NCBI GenBank assembly: GCA_964387775.1
Contig: CAYLZO010000002.1
Coordinates: 11,446-75,445, forward strand
DNA from: CAYLZO01 sp964387775
GTDB lineage: Bacteria > Chloroflexota > Anaerolineae > JAAYZQ01
Length of the DNA stretch: 64,000 nt
Reading direction: 5' to 3'
Shown here one piece after another: positions 1 through 7,359 of this stretch. The notes beneath the pieces were generated by a model. That model did no database searches. It was not told the origin of the DNA and saw nothing but the letters and a program-made list of their open reading frames with translations. The translations under genes were made by a program, and so were the position numbers. Numbering within the stretch: position 1 is the stretch's first letter; every line of letters starts with the position of its first letter.

Positions 1-1345
1 GCGTGGCGGTCACCTGGCGGCTGACTTGGCTGATGGTCTCCAGTTGGCGGGCGCGCCGGCGCTCCTGGTTGTAGAGCTGGGCTTTCTGGATGGCGACGGC
101 TGCCTGGTTGGCCATGGCCGACAGCACGCGCAGGTCGCTCTCGCCGTAGGCGCTCCGCTGGAAGGATTGGATCGACATGGTGCCGATGACGGTTTCGCCG
201 GCGATGAGCGGCACAAAGAGGGCGGAATGGGGCGGCCGTTCCGAGACGTAGGCGGGCTGGGCCGGCAGCGACTCCAATTCCCTCTCAAAGTCACGGACCA
301 GGATCGGCTGCTTCGATTCCCGCAGCCAGTTAACCAGTCCGACACCGGGGGCGAGACGAAAGGAGCGCCTCGGTTCTGGCTGTCCCTCGCGGACCCAGAG
401 CCGGATGTCATAGTCGTCGCCCTCGAAAAAGCCCAGGTGAAAGATGGTCGTGTCCACGATGCGGCGGGCGTGTTCGTACATGAGCTGGCAGAGCTCGTCG
501 ATGTCCCACTGGGCCTGGACGATGGCCCGGCCCACCTGCTCGATGGTGGTCAGCTCGGCGACCCGTTGGGTCAAGGCGGTGCGGGTATCGGCCCAGCGCT
601 GGGTCAGGAGCGCGACGGCGACGATGGCCAGCGCCAGCAGAACGAAGGGCAGCCCGCCGAGTTCGGTGTAGGCCAGGGCAACGACGAGGCTAAGGGGCAG
701 GGGCAGCAGCTCGATGAGCAGGGCGGTAGGGATGGCGTCCTGCACAAAGGTTCGCAGGCGCGACAACCCGCCGTCCAGGTAGTCAAAGAAGCCCCAGCCG
801 ACGTGATCCAGGGTGAACCACAGGAGGCAGACGGTAGCCAGGGCCAGGGCGGTCTGCCCGTTGGCGCCCGTCGCGCCGCCGACGGGCAACCGTCCGTTGA
901 GGACCGCGAACAGCCAGCCGCCCAGCAGGGCCATCGAGGCCTTGAGCCCGGCGTTAAAGAGGGGCACTTCGATGAGGTGCCGCCGGGTCAGCCTGCGGTG
1001 GCGCAAGGCGTTCAGCTCCAGATAGGTCAGCCCGCTCCAGGCGGCGACGGCCGCGCCCCCGGCCGGTCCCAGGGCAAAGACGGCGGCCAGGTCGATGACG
1101 CCGGCCAGGCTGTGGACGATGGGTGAGCCCAGGTGAAAGCTGGATCGCTGAACGAGGAAGGAGAGGATGACAAAGAGAAGGATAGAGGGCCAGGAGGGGA
1201 GCTGGGGGGCGGTCACGAGTCGGTAGCCCAGGATGCTCAATCCGGCCAGGCCGACGACCACGCTGTAGAACAGGGCGAGCCAGGGATGGCCCGTCGGTGA
1301 CGTGCGACCTGCCTGGTTCAGCGGTGCAGGGTTCCTATTCGCCAC
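1..1345 (-). CDS. Membrane-anchored GAF-domain sensor protein (3' end outside window)
   Basis: The reading frame is open from a GTG at 1345 to the window edge, about 448 codons, and the C-terminus is missing. Residues ~15-215 form several hydrophobic membrane segments. A GAF domain follows at ~230-405, ending in the usual ANQAAVAIQKAQLYNQE helix, and a further linker of the kind that starts another GAF domain (LETISQVSRQV) runs off the edge. The GTG overlaps the stop of the upstream RsbW-like gene by 11 bases, so the two are translationally coupled. By analogy with RsbU/RsbP, the missing C-terminus could be a PP2C (SpoIIE-type) phosphatase acting on the RsbV-like protein at 1901-2239. A histidine kinase is equally possible. 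The membrane-GAF part is seen; the output is inference. Confidence 0.8.
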   Translation of the reverse strand, partial: MANRNPAPLNQAGRTSPTGHPWLALFYSVVVGLAGLSILGYRLVTAPQLPSWPSILLFVILSFLVQRSSFHLGSPIVHSLAGVIDLAAVFALGPAGGAAVAAWSGLTYLELNALRHRRLTRRHLIEVPLFNAGLKASMALLGGWLFAVLNGRLPVGGATGANGQTALALATVCLLWFTLDHVGWGFFDYLDGGLSRLRTFVQDAIPTALLIELLPLPLSLVVALAYTELGGLPFVLLALAIVAVALLTQRWADTRTALTQRVAELTTIEQVGRAIVQAQWDIDELCQLMYEHARRIVDTTIFHLGFFEGDDYDIRLWVREGQPEPRRSFRLAPGVGLVNWLRESKQPILVRDFERELESLPAQPAYVSERPPHSALFVPLIAGETVIGTMSIQSFQRSAYGESDLRVLSAMANQAAVAIQKAQLYNQERRRARQLETISQVSRQVTAT

Positions 1346-1763
1346 GCGGCAACCTCTTGACCATGGTCAGTTCGTTGCCTTCCTCGGGGTCGAAGGAAAA
1401 GCGGACCTCGTCCATGAACTTTCGGATCAAAAAGAGCCCCAGGCCGCCCAGGGAGCGCTCCTCCAGGGGAGCGTCCACGTCGGGCTTGGGCACGTCCTCC
1501 GGTTCAAAGCTCCGGCCCCAATTACGAACGCGCATGACGAACTTTTTGTCACCGAGGTGACAGCTGACTTCCATATCGCCCGGCTCCATGTCGCGGTAGG
1601 CGTGGTGGACGACGTTGGCGCAGGCTTCGTCCACGGCGAGCTCGATCTGGTGTAGAGTCCGCTCACTGAAACCGGCCCGCTGGGCCGCCTCGCGCACGCA
1701 GGCCATGGCGCGGGGCACGTTTTCCAAAACGGCTTTCATTCTGAACTTGGCGATCTGTTCCAT
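1335..1763 (-). CDS. rsbW: RsbW-like anti-sigma-factor serine kinase (GHKL ATPase)
   Basis: A 142-residue protein of the HATPase_c_2/RsbW-SpoIIAB family. These are cytoplasmic kinases that hold a sigma factor and phosphorylate an RsbV-type antagonist. The N box is clear (ELAVDEACANVVHHAY, residues ~41-56) and so is the G box (SLGGLGLFLIRKFMDEV, ~104-120). The G1 box that normally begins with Asp reads NWGRSF here, so the adenine-contacting Asp appears to be Asn (codon AAT). It lies 137 bp downstream of the RsbV-like gene and is coupled to the membrane GAF sensor. No sigma factor gene is visible in the window. A GGGGA Shine-Dalgarno lies just upstream of the ATG. Confidence 0.88.
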   Translation of the reverse strand: MEQIAKFRMKAVLENVPRAMACVREAAQRAGFSERTLHQIELAVDEACANVVHHAYRDMEPGDMEVSCHLGDKKFVMRVRNWGRSFEPEDVPKPDVDAPLEERSLGGLGLFLIRKFMDEVRFSFDPEEGNELTMVKRLPRGE

Positions 1764-1781
1764 CGAATCCCCAGGTAATCA

Positions 1782-1801
1782 AGCCGGTGGGTTCACCGGC
1801 T
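1782..1801 (-). other. Perfect 8-bp hairpin in the rsbV-rsbW spacer
   Basis: The arms AGCCGGTG and CACCGGCT enclose a GGTT loop. It sits about 20 bp upstream of the rsbW-like start, inside the transcript expected from the rsbV promoter. It lacks a U-run on the minus strand, so it is a poor intrinsic terminator. It could modulate the ratio of RsbV to RsbW, but that is speculation. Confidence 0.45.
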
Positions 1802-1900
1802 CTATTACGAATTTTCCCGGGAGGGTGACACGAACAAGACCGCCTCGCATCCCCAGGGAATTGTGGCGGCCTTGTCCTGTGCCTGTGCCTGTGGTGGGTG

Positions 1901-2239
1901 CTAAAAGCTTCCGACGGCGTGCACGTCCTCGTCGTAGAACTTGAACAGGCGATCAAACCCCACGAGGTCAAAGCTCTCTTTTAGTTTGGGCGTGATCTCG
2001 GAGATGACGACGTCCCCGCTCGGAATCGCCTTGCGGACCTTCATCTGAGCCGAGAGGAGTGCTTTGAGCCCGGCGCTGCTAATGTAGGGTGCGTCGGCCA
2101 GGTTCACGACGATGTTCTTCTGGCCTGCCTGGATCAGGCCCAGCAGGACCTTTTCCAATTCTGGAGCGGTGGTGCTGTCAATCCGGCCCGAGACGGTGAC
2201 CAACTCACAGCGCTTCATGGCCTCGGTCTTGATCTCCAT
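1901..2239 (-). CDS. rsbV: RsbV-like anti-anti-sigma factor (STAS domain)
   Basis: A 112-residue single STAS domain. The frame is open further upstream, but an AGGAGGT Shine-Dalgarno seven bases before the ATG at 2239 fixes the start. The phosphorylatable Ser lies in the family motif YISSAGLKALL (residues ~54-64). In partner switching the unphosphorylated form binds the RsbW-type kinase and frees the sigma factor, and a PP2C phosphatase reactivates the phosphorylated form. It is the first gene of the rsbV-rsbW-membrane GAF sensor group and has its own promoter-like sequence at 2295-2323. Confidence 0.9.
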   Translation of the reverse strand: MEIKTEAMKRCELVTVSGRIDSTTAPELEKVLLGLIQAGQKNIVVNLADAPYISSAGLKALLSAQMKVRKAIPSGDVVISEITPKLKESFDLVGFDRLFKFYDEDVHAVGSF

Positions 2240-2294
2240 GGTTCGACCTCCTGTCTGATTGAGTTTCGGAGCGTTGGCTTGAGCAACGTTGGGC

Positions 2295-2323
2295 ATTGTA
2301 CCACAGTTACTTGCAGAGAGCAA
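2295..2323 (-). promoter_or_regulatory. Candidate promoter for rsbV-like gene
   Basis: On the minus strand TTGCTC and TACAAT are separated by 17 bp, which would place the transcript start near 2288, about 50 nt before the rsbV-like ATG. The -35 hexamer falls inside a 15-bp tandem repeat (2311-2340). Confidence 0.5.
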
Positions 2324-2340
2324 ACGTGCAGAGAGCAAAC
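2311..2340. repeat. Two tandem 15-bp repeats over the -35 region
   Basis: Two consecutive copies of a 15-base unit (TTGCAGAGAGCAAAC, then GTGCAGAGAGCAAAC) differ only in the first base. The first copy overlaps the -35 hexamer of the rsbV promoter candidate, so the pair could be a tandem regulator site. Confidence 0.6.
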
Positions 2341-2411
2341 GAGCGGGATTTCGTATCTTCCTGCCGTGGCCAACAGGATGATTTGCATTGTCCCACCGCA
2401 AGGCGGCAGGG

Positions 2412-2544
2412 CTGGTTGGCTGACAAAACTCTATTCGGCTTCTTGGCGGCAGGGACAGGACGCAGATTAGCGCAGATTCTTTGTGCTTTTTCATCTGCGT
2501 TTATCTGCGAAATCTGCGTCCAGAGAGATCTGTCAGTCAACCAG
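2412..2544. repeat. MITE-like non-coding element with nested inverted repeats
   Basis: The 133-bp stretch is bounded by 14-bp inverted repeats CTGGTTGGCTGACA (2412-2425) and TGTCAGTCAACCAG (2531-2544), which match at 13 of 14 positions. Each end abuts a direct repeat GGCGGCAGGG (2402-2411 and 2545-2554); a third copy lies inside at 2445-2454. Nested within, 2458-2521 is a second palindrome whose arms begin GGACGCAGATT and end AATCTGCGTCC. No convincing gene is present between 2240 and 2597; this element, the tandem repeat and the rsbV promoter account for that spacer. Confidence 0.6.
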
Positions 2545-2597
2545 GGCGGCAGGGTCTCCAGCGCGAAGGATTCTATAAAACTTCTTTGCGTCAAGAT

Positions 2598-4052
2598 CTA
2601 GGGGATTGTTCCACCCGTCTCGGTTGCCAGGCGCACGGCGGTCATCGCCAGGCCCAGGTAGAGCCAAAAGATCGAGACTGAGTGGGGAAAGTTTAGGTTA
2701 AAGAAATAGTGGTCGAGGACGCCGCCCACCAGGATGCCCGCCACCGCAGCCGTCAGCCCCAGCAGGATGGCTTCCAGGCCGGCGCGCTGACGGACCTGGG
2801 GCCAGGCCCGCCACACGTGCCAGAAAAAGAGGCCGATGGTGAGGAGAAAGACGGCCAGGCCGATGAGTCCCATTTCCTCAGCCATGAGGAGGTAGACGCT
2901 AGAAACGCCGATGTAGAGGCTGGTCTCCGGCGTGGACACGAACCCGACCCCGATCCACGGGTGGCGGCTGATCAGCGCAAAGGCATCCTTGTATTCGCCC
3001 AGGCGCATCTGGGTTGCCAGGTCCTGGGTGCGGATGCCCTCCACAAAGTGCTGGACATAATCCTGAGCCTGGGGCAGGAGGAGCAGGAGGGCCGCGCCCA
3101 CCACGAGGGCAGGGATGAGCTTCCGGTACTTGACCAGGGCCAACACGCCCAGGCCCACCGCCAGGCCGGCCATCGAGCCCCGGGAGTAGGTGAGGTAGAG
3201 GCAGAAGGCGTCGATCACAAACATGGCGGCCAAAAGGCGGCGCGAGAGAAGGGGCTCGCGGGCAAAGAGCTGGGCGCCCGTCAGGGTGGTGATGAGGATG
3301 AGCAGGCCGCCTAGCACGTTGGGGTCGGTGGAGGTCGAGATGGCGCGCAGGGGCAGGTCGGGATTGTCCTCGACGTAGCGCAGCACGCCCGGCCCGGAGG
3401 GATAGCCCACCCGCCCCAGGGCCGAGAGCAGCCGGATGCTCCAGTCGGCGGGCAGGTAGTAGAGCACCACGCCGATGACGGCAGCGCCGAATCCGGCCAG
3501 GAGAAGGGCGGTGACCAGCAGGCGCAATTGCGGGCGGGTCTGCACGGTATTGACCACGACGAAAAAGAGCCCAATGCTGAGCAAAAGCTCGACAAAGTGG
3601 CGTAGGATGTATTGGTCGAGGTAAGCGTGAGCCAGGCCGGCGATGAACGAGGCGCAGGCCAGCAGCATAAAGACGACGATGGGCAGGCCCAGGGGTGTGG
3701 CGACGAACTGCCCTGCCTTGCCGGTGGCGATGCGCATCAGCCACACGAAATAGAGGGCGATGAGGGCCAGGTCCAGGAAGGTGGGCGTGAAGCCGATCTT
3801 GAAGGGCAGGGCGCCAAAGGGGAGCAGGCAGATCACGCCGGCGACGGCGATGAGGCTCCACTGGGTGTCGCGCAGCATCAGCAGCCCGCCGGCGAGGGCC
3901 ACGACCCCCGCCACGGCAAAGAGGGGCGAGAGGATGGCCACGTAAGCGCCGGCCAGCAGCCCGGCGGCGAGGCAAAATGCAACGACCGCCGCCAGGGCAA
4001 AGCGACGGTCACTTTCGACGAATATCCGTTGCAAAGCGGTCACAGTTTCCAA
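2598..4052 (-). CDS. O-antigen ligase/polymerase family membrane protein (Wzy_C)
   Basis: A 484-residue, very hydrophobic protein with about 12 predicted membrane segments. It has the family signatures TYSRGSMAGLAVG (~289) and RLGEYKDAFALISRHPWIGV (~349-368), the latter in the large loop that precedes the last helices. Such proteins polymerise or ligate lipid-linked oligosaccharides on the outer face of the cytoplasmic membrane. It stands alone here, downstream of the tRNA-Sec gene, and far from the main glycan locus, where a second Wzy_C domain occurs in the fusion protein at 54460-58932. The exact acceptor cannot be told from the sequence. Confidence 0.88.
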   Translation of the reverse strand: METVTALQRIFVESDRRFALAAVVAFCLAAGLLAGAYVAILSPLFAVAGVVALAGGLLMLRDTQWSLIAVAGVICLLPFGALPFKIGFTPTFLDLALIALYFVWLMRIATGKAGQFVATPLGLPIVVFMLLACASFIAGLAHAYLDQYILRHFVELLLSIGLFFVVVNTVQTRPQLRLLVTALLLAGFGAAVIGVVLYYLPADWSIRLLSALGRVGYPSGPGVLRYVEDNPDLPLRAISTSTDPNVLGGLLILITTLTGAQLFAREPLLSRRLLAAMFVIDAFCLYLTYSRGSMAGLAVGLGVLALVKYRKLIPALVVGAALLLLLPQAQDYVQHFVEGIRTQDLATQMRLGEYKDAFALISRHPWIGVGFVSTPETSLYIGVSSVYLLMAEEMGLIGLAVFLLTIGLFFWHVWRAWPQVRQRAGLEAILLGLTAAVAGILVGGVLDHYFFNLNFPHSVSIFWLYLGLAMTAVRLATETGGTIP

Positions 4053-4086
4053 TGCCCGGTTTCCAGTCTACGCTTCAGATGGCCGA

Positions 4087-4183
4087 CGGGAGTGGATGGG
4101 AGTCGAACCCACCAGGGCCGCTTCTGCAGCGCCCCTCATACGGTTTTGAAGACCGCGGAGCCCACCGGGACTCAACCACCCCC
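4087..4183 (-). tRNA. selC: tRNA-Sec (anticodon TCA)
   Basis: A 97-nt tRNA folds with hallmarks of bacterial selenocysteine tRNA: an 8-bp acceptor stem (GGGGGTGG with CCACTCCC), a 6-bp D stem (GAGTCC/GGGCTC), a 5-bp anticodon stem with loop CTTCAAA (anticodon TCA, plus-strand 4147-4149), a long variable arm, and a 5-bp T stem with TTCGACT loop. The discriminator is G and CCA is not encoded. It reads UGA as selenocysteine when SelA, SelB, SelD and a SECIS element are present; none of those was seen in the window. Confidence 0.95.
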
Positions 4184-4194
4184 ACGCGGCTACT

Positions 4195-4223
4195 AGGATA
4201 CCCGTTTTCTCTCGATTCGTCAA
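4195..4223 (-). promoter_or_regulatory. Promoter of the tRNA-Sec gene
   Basis: On the minus strand TTGACG (4218-4223) and TATCCT (4195-4200) are separated by 17 bp. The predicted transcript start lies about 5 nt before the mature tRNA 5' end, so this is a close sigma-70-type match with short 5' processing. Confidence 0.8.
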
Positions 4224-4256
4224 GAATCTGGTGAGGTGGTGGAGGGAGGGGGACCG

Positions 4257-5048
4257 TCAGCGGGTGCGGCGTCGCCACTCTTTTTTCACAGAGAGCTGGT
4301 CCAACTGCTCCGGGGTCTCGACGTCCATGAAATCGCGGAGCAGGCGGGCGAACTTGGCCGTCTCGTCGAGCATGGGAAAATGGTGGGACTTGGAGAGCAC
4401 GATAGCCCGGGCGGCATAGTGGTTTCGCTCCAGTTCGTCGGCCTGGTTGGGGTCGATCACATTGTCCCGCTCGCCATAGACGGTCAGCAGGGGGACGTCT
4501 ATTTCGTCCAGGATCGTGCGCAGATCGAGTTGAGCCACGGTCTGGATAGACAGGGCAATGGCGTGCTCGGCGGTCTTGCTGACTGCCATCTCGACCTCAG
4601 GATAGGGGCGCTGCCGGTGCCAGAAGAGTCGGGCCATGGCGTCGTTAGGACCGGCTGAGAGGAGCCGGCGGTTGATCCCATCGGGCTTGAGGGGCAGGCC
4701 CACGGCCATCACCTTGCTCACCCGATCGGGCTGCTGCGCCGCGAGCTTGGCCGCGATGGCCGCACCCAGCGTATGGCCCACCACCGGTGCCTGCCAGATG
4801 CCCAGCTCGTCCATGAAGGATAGGATCAGGTCTGTGTAGCGGTCCAAGTTGTACCGCTCTTTTGACTTGTCCGAATCCCCAAACCCCCACAGATCCAGGG
4901 CATAGGTGCGGAACTCGCGGGAGAGATCGTCCATCACCGGGACCCAATAGCGCCAGGAGCCAAGCCAGCCGTGGATAAAGATGACGGGCTTGCCCCGGCC
5001 AAAGATCTCGTAGTGTATGAGGTTGCCGTGAACCAGGATTCCGCTCAT
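4257..5048 (-). CDS. Alpha/beta hydrolase, RsbQ-like candidate, nucleophile Ser replaced by Thr
   Basis: A 263-residue alpha/beta-hydrolase fold protein. The oxyanion region reads FIHGWLGSW, the nucleophile elbow VVGHTLGAA (Thr, codon ACG, where Ser is expected), the acid GERDNVIDP and the catalytic His SKSHHFPMLDE. It is 35 bp downstream of the response regulator that ends the stressosome gene run. In Bacillus the energy-stress branch uses RsbQ, an alpha/beta hydrolase acting with the phosphatase RsbP, so a role in supplying or binding a small hydrophobic ligand is possible (inference). A paralogue with the normal GHSMG elbow is at 31035-31817, and both share the N-terminal pattern GRGKPV..HGWLGSW. 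Thr suggests lowered or altered hydrolysis. Confidence 0.88.
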   Translation of the reverse strand: MSGILVHGNLIHYEIFGRGKPVIFIHGWLGSWRYWVPVMDDLSREFRTYALDLWGFGDSDKSKERYNLDRYTDLILSFMDELGIWQAPVVGHTLGAAIAAKLAAQQPDRVSKVMAVGLPLKPDGINRRLLSAGPNDAMARLFWHRQRPYPEVEMAVSKTAEHAIALSIQTVAQLDLRTILDEIDVPLLTVYGERDNVIDPNQADELERNHYAARAIVLSKSHHFPMLDETAKFARLLRDFMDVETPEQLDQLSVKKEWRRRTR

Positions 5049-5083
5049 ATCTTTTTCGATTTGAACCGAATGTTCTCTCCCCT

Positions 5084-5464
5084 TTACGAGAGCTTTTCCA
5101 GCAAGACGGTGACGCGCTTGTACAACTCGTCCGGCGCGAATGGTTTCAGGATGTACTCCTCGGCGCCGAGCTCCAAGCCGTGCTTGATTTCGGCTTCTTG
5201 GCCGCGGGCAGACAAAAAGACGACGGGAATGTGCTTTGTCGAGTCCTGGGACTTGAGCGCCTGACAGGCCTCGTAGCCGTTCATTTTGGGCATGCGGACG
5301 TCTAGAAGGATCAGATCCGGCTGTTCCTTGGCAGCCTTGGTCACGGCGTCCTGGCCGTTGATGGCCTGCACCACGGTGAGTCCAGCAAACTGCAAGCTGT
5401 AGGTGATGAGTTGTCGAATATCAGGCTCATCCTCTGCTATGAGGACCTTCTTGTTCTGAGACAT
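5084..5464 (-). CDS. Single-domain response regulator (CheY/Spo0F type)
   Basis: A 126-residue receiver domain without an output domain. The acidic pocket is EDE (11-13), the phospho-acceptor Asp55 lies in LILLDVRMPKMNGYE, the switch residue is Ser in FLSARG and the conserved Lys is in LKPFAPDEL. The ATG at 5464 is preferred over an upstream in-frame TTG because GGAG lies seven bases before it. It follows the rsbX-like gene by 32 bp and ends the stressosome run. It may connect the three kinases at 13-27 kb with the partner-switching proteins, but the partner is not shown by sequence. Confidence 0.92.
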   Translation of the reverse strand: MSQNKKVLIAEDEPDIRQLITYSLQFAGLTVVQAINGQDAVTKAAKEQPDLILLDVRMPKMNGYEACQALKSQDSTKHIPVVFLSARGQEAEIKHGLELGAEEYILKPFAPDELYKRVTVLLEKLS

Positions 5465-5496
5465 GGTAGACTCCAAACTGAGAATTCAGTTGCCGC

Positions 5497-6093
5497 TCAG
5501 GTGTCGTCGCCGGACACTTCCAGGACCGCCACTGCGACGTCGTCCTTGCTGCTGCCAAAGCGCTCGACGATCTCGTGGGCCACGGTTTCGGGTGCCGCTT
5601 CTGGCAGGGCCGCCAAGCCCCCTTGCCGGATAAACTCGGACGAGATCCCGTCGGTATAGATGGCGAGCCGATCTCCCGGCGAACAGTCGTAGCGGAACTC
5701 GATCAACTCGGGCAACCGGTGGCCCACCACCCCGTTCTGCGAGAAGGGCTGCATCGACTCCCGGCTGTCGGCGTTAAAGCCGACGTTGCCCACCCCTACA
5801 AAAGACAGCTTTTTCGCCCGGTGTTCCACGCGGACGAGGGCTGCAACGATCCCTCGCGTCCCGTGCAGGGCTTTATGGCAATCGGTCAGAATCTCGACCA
5901 AGGGCCGGTTGCGGTTCGCTGCCACCCAGGCCACCGCTCGGCGCGAAGCTTCGGCGGCCGGCGGCCCGCTGCCCAGGCCGTCGACCACGGCAAGCAGGGT
6001 GCTGGCCTCGTCCTGCCAGACGCCGACGGTGTCTCCAGACGCCGACTCGCCATCCTTGGGACGGCAGACCGCGGCAGCTTTGGCGGTGATCAC
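5497..6093 (-). CDS. rsbX: RsbX-like PP2C phosphatase
   Basis: A 198-residue compact PP2C/SpoIIE-type phosphatase, close to the size of Bacillus RsbX. Metal-binding segments are visible: SGDTVGVW (~19-26), AVVDGLGSGPPA (~35-46), YTDGISSEF and SSKDDVAVAVLEV near the C-terminus. In the stressosome RsbX dephosphorylates RsbS and RsbR, resetting the complex after RsbT release. It lies 3 bp after the rsbT-like gene, giving the order rsbR(s)-rsbS-rsbT-rsbX. There is no sensor domain, which argues against RsbU or RsbP. Confidence 0.92.
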   Translation of the reverse strand: MITAKAAAVCRPKDGESASGDTVGVWQDEASTLLAVVDGLGSGPPAAEASRRAVAWVAANRNRPLVEILTDCHKALHGTRGIVAALVRVEHRAKKLSFVGVGNVGFNADSRESMQPFSQNGVVGHRLPELIEFRYDCSPGDRLAIYTDGISSEFIRQGGLAALPEAAPETVAHEIVERFGSSKDDVAVAVLEVSGDDT

Positions 6094-6096
6094 GGG

Positions 6097-6504
6097 CTAG
6101 GGCAACCACTTGCAGGCGACCACCGTCGTGCCGCTGCCGACCTCTGACTCGATCTCGAACTCGTCCATCAGTCGTTTCGTTCCGGGCAGGCCCATTCCCA
6201 ATCCTTGTGTCGTCGAATAGCCATTTTGCATCACCAGTTCCAGGTCCTTGATCCCGGGCCCCTGATCCTCGCAGATGATCTGGAGCCCTTCCTTTTCGTT
6301 GTGCTCGATTCTGTTCAAGATGATCTGCCCGCTATTGGCATAAAGCACCACGTTCCGTGCCAATTCCGAGATGGCCGTTGCGATCCGGGCCTGGTCGATG
6401 ATGCCAAAGCCCATCTGCCGCGCCAGGTTGCGACCCTCGACGCGGGCGGCCACGATGTCCAGGTCGCTGTTGATGACGACGCGCTGTATTTCAGACATGG
6501 GCAT
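6097..6504 (-). CDS. rsbT: RsbT-like serine/threonine switch kinase
   Basis: A 135-residue GHKL kinase of the RsbT type. The N box is ATAISELARNVVLYA (~42-56), the G1 box EDQGPGIKD and the G2 box GLGMGLPGTKRLMDEF. RsbT is held in the stressosome by RsbS and RsbR, phosphorylates both on stress and then activates a downstream phosphatase. Its ATG overlaps the end of rsbS (ATGCCCATGTCTGA contains the rsbS stop); a second ATG two codons later is an alternative start. Unlike the RsbW-like protein at 1335-1763, all ATP-binding boxes look intact. Confidence 0.95.
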   Translation of the reverse strand: MPMSEIQRVVINSDLDIVAARVEGRNLARQMGFGIIDQARIATAISELARNVVLYANSGQIILNRIEHNEKEGLQIICEDQGPGIKDLELVMQNGYSTTQGLGMGLPGTKRLMDEFEIESEVGSGTTVVACKWLP

Positions 6505-6871
6505 CTTCCTCCACCGACAGGCGGCGCAAGATCTCGATGCCCTTCTCCAGGTTGAGGGCCGTGATAACGCCCCGCAACTCGACGCCCAGTTCGACCAGCG
6601 TGACGGCCACGGCGGGTTGCAGGCCCGAAACGACGACCTGGGTGCCCATCAGGGCGGCCATCTCGGCGATGTCGCCCGTGAGTTTGGCGATAAAGCTGTC
6701 CACGATCTCCATCGCCGTGAGATCCAGGATGAGGCCCCGGGCCTTTGTGTCGTAGATGCGCTGGAGCAGATCGTCCTTGAACTGGGTCGCCGCCTTGTCG
6801 TGGAGCTGGGTTTGCACCGAGGCCACGAGAAAGTCCTGGATCTGCAAAATTGGAATCCGCGAAACTTCCAT
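6491..6871 (-). CDS. rsbS: RsbS-like stressosome scaffold (STAS domain)
   Basis: A 126-residue single STAS protein. The motif TAMEIVDSFIAKL (~55-67) with phosphorylatable Ser is typical of RsbS, the antagonist that sequesters RsbT in the stressosome core. The start ATG at 6871 overlaps the upstream stop by one base (TGATG) and has GGGGAGGGG just upstream inside the preceding gene, so the longer open frame is not used. Flanking rsbR-type genes and rsbT place it firmly in a stressosome operon. Confidence 0.94.
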   Translation of the reverse strand: MEVSRIPILQIQDFLVASVQTQLHDKAATQFKDDLLQRIYDTKARGLILDLTAMEIVDSFIAKLTGDIAEMAALMGTQVVVSGLQPAVAVTLVELGVELRGVITALNLEKGIEILRRLSVEEDAHV

Positions 6872-7359
6872 CAGTTGGCCCTCCCCTCCCCGTTCACTTG
6901 GGTGACTTGGAATCCCCGCTCGCTCAGCGCGTATTCGATGCCGGCCTGCAAATTGCTCCGGGTCACCACGCCCCCCAGGTCCAGGCCGAGCGTGACGATC
7001 GAGATGGCGGTCTCGTGGCTGATGCCCACCAGCACGCACTGGGCGCCCAGAAACGACGCGGCCTTGATCGTCTTCATTAGGTGGTGGGCAACGGCCGTAT
7101 CCACCATCGGCACGCCGGTAATGTCCAAGATGACGATCTCGGCCTGGTTGCGCACGATGCCGTTTAGCAGATTCTCCATAATCCGCGAGGCGCGGGCTGC
7201 ATCGATGGTGCCAACCAGCGGTACGGCCAGCACCCCTTCCCACACCTGGATCACGGGCGTGGACATCTCTTCAAACACACCTAGTCGAATTCGGCACTGG
7301 GCGAGTTGGGATCGGAGTTTCTCTATGTCGTTGGTTGTCTCGGTCGTTTTCTCGTTCAT
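6871..7359 (-). CDS. Short RsbR-family STAS co-antagonist
   Basis: A 162-residue protein: a ~35-residue helical start (EKLRSQLAQCRIRLGVFEE) and a STAS domain (~36-150). The DITGVPMVDTAVAHHL motif keeps the Thr that corresponds to the RsbR/RsbS phosphorylation site, and the RsbR-type C-terminal signature VVTRSNLQAGIEYAL is present. It lacks any N-terminal sensor domain, so it may be a structural member of the stressosome or one that borrows input from neighbours. It overlaps the next upstream gene by 4 bases. Confidence 0.92.
   Translation of the reverse strand: MNEKTTETTNDIEKLRSQLAQCRIRLGVFEEMSTPVIQVWEGVLAVPLVGTIDAARASRIMENLLNGIVRNQAEIVILDITGVPMVDTAVAHHLMKTIKAASFLGAQCVLVGISHETAISIVTLGLDLGGVVTRSNLQAGIEYALSERGFQVTQVNGEGRAN

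Noticed and set aside
2458..2521. CRISPR-like repeats
   Set aside because: The CGCAGATT units are short, lie in both orientations as a palindrome and have no regular spacers; no cas genes are present.
2402..2554. GGCGGCAGGG copies as a proven target-site duplication
   Set aside because: A third copy inside the element weakens this reading, so the element is called MITE-like only.
4075..4278. Short open frames across the tRNA-Sec gene
   Set aside because: They overlap a well-folded tRNA with its own promoter and have no protein features.
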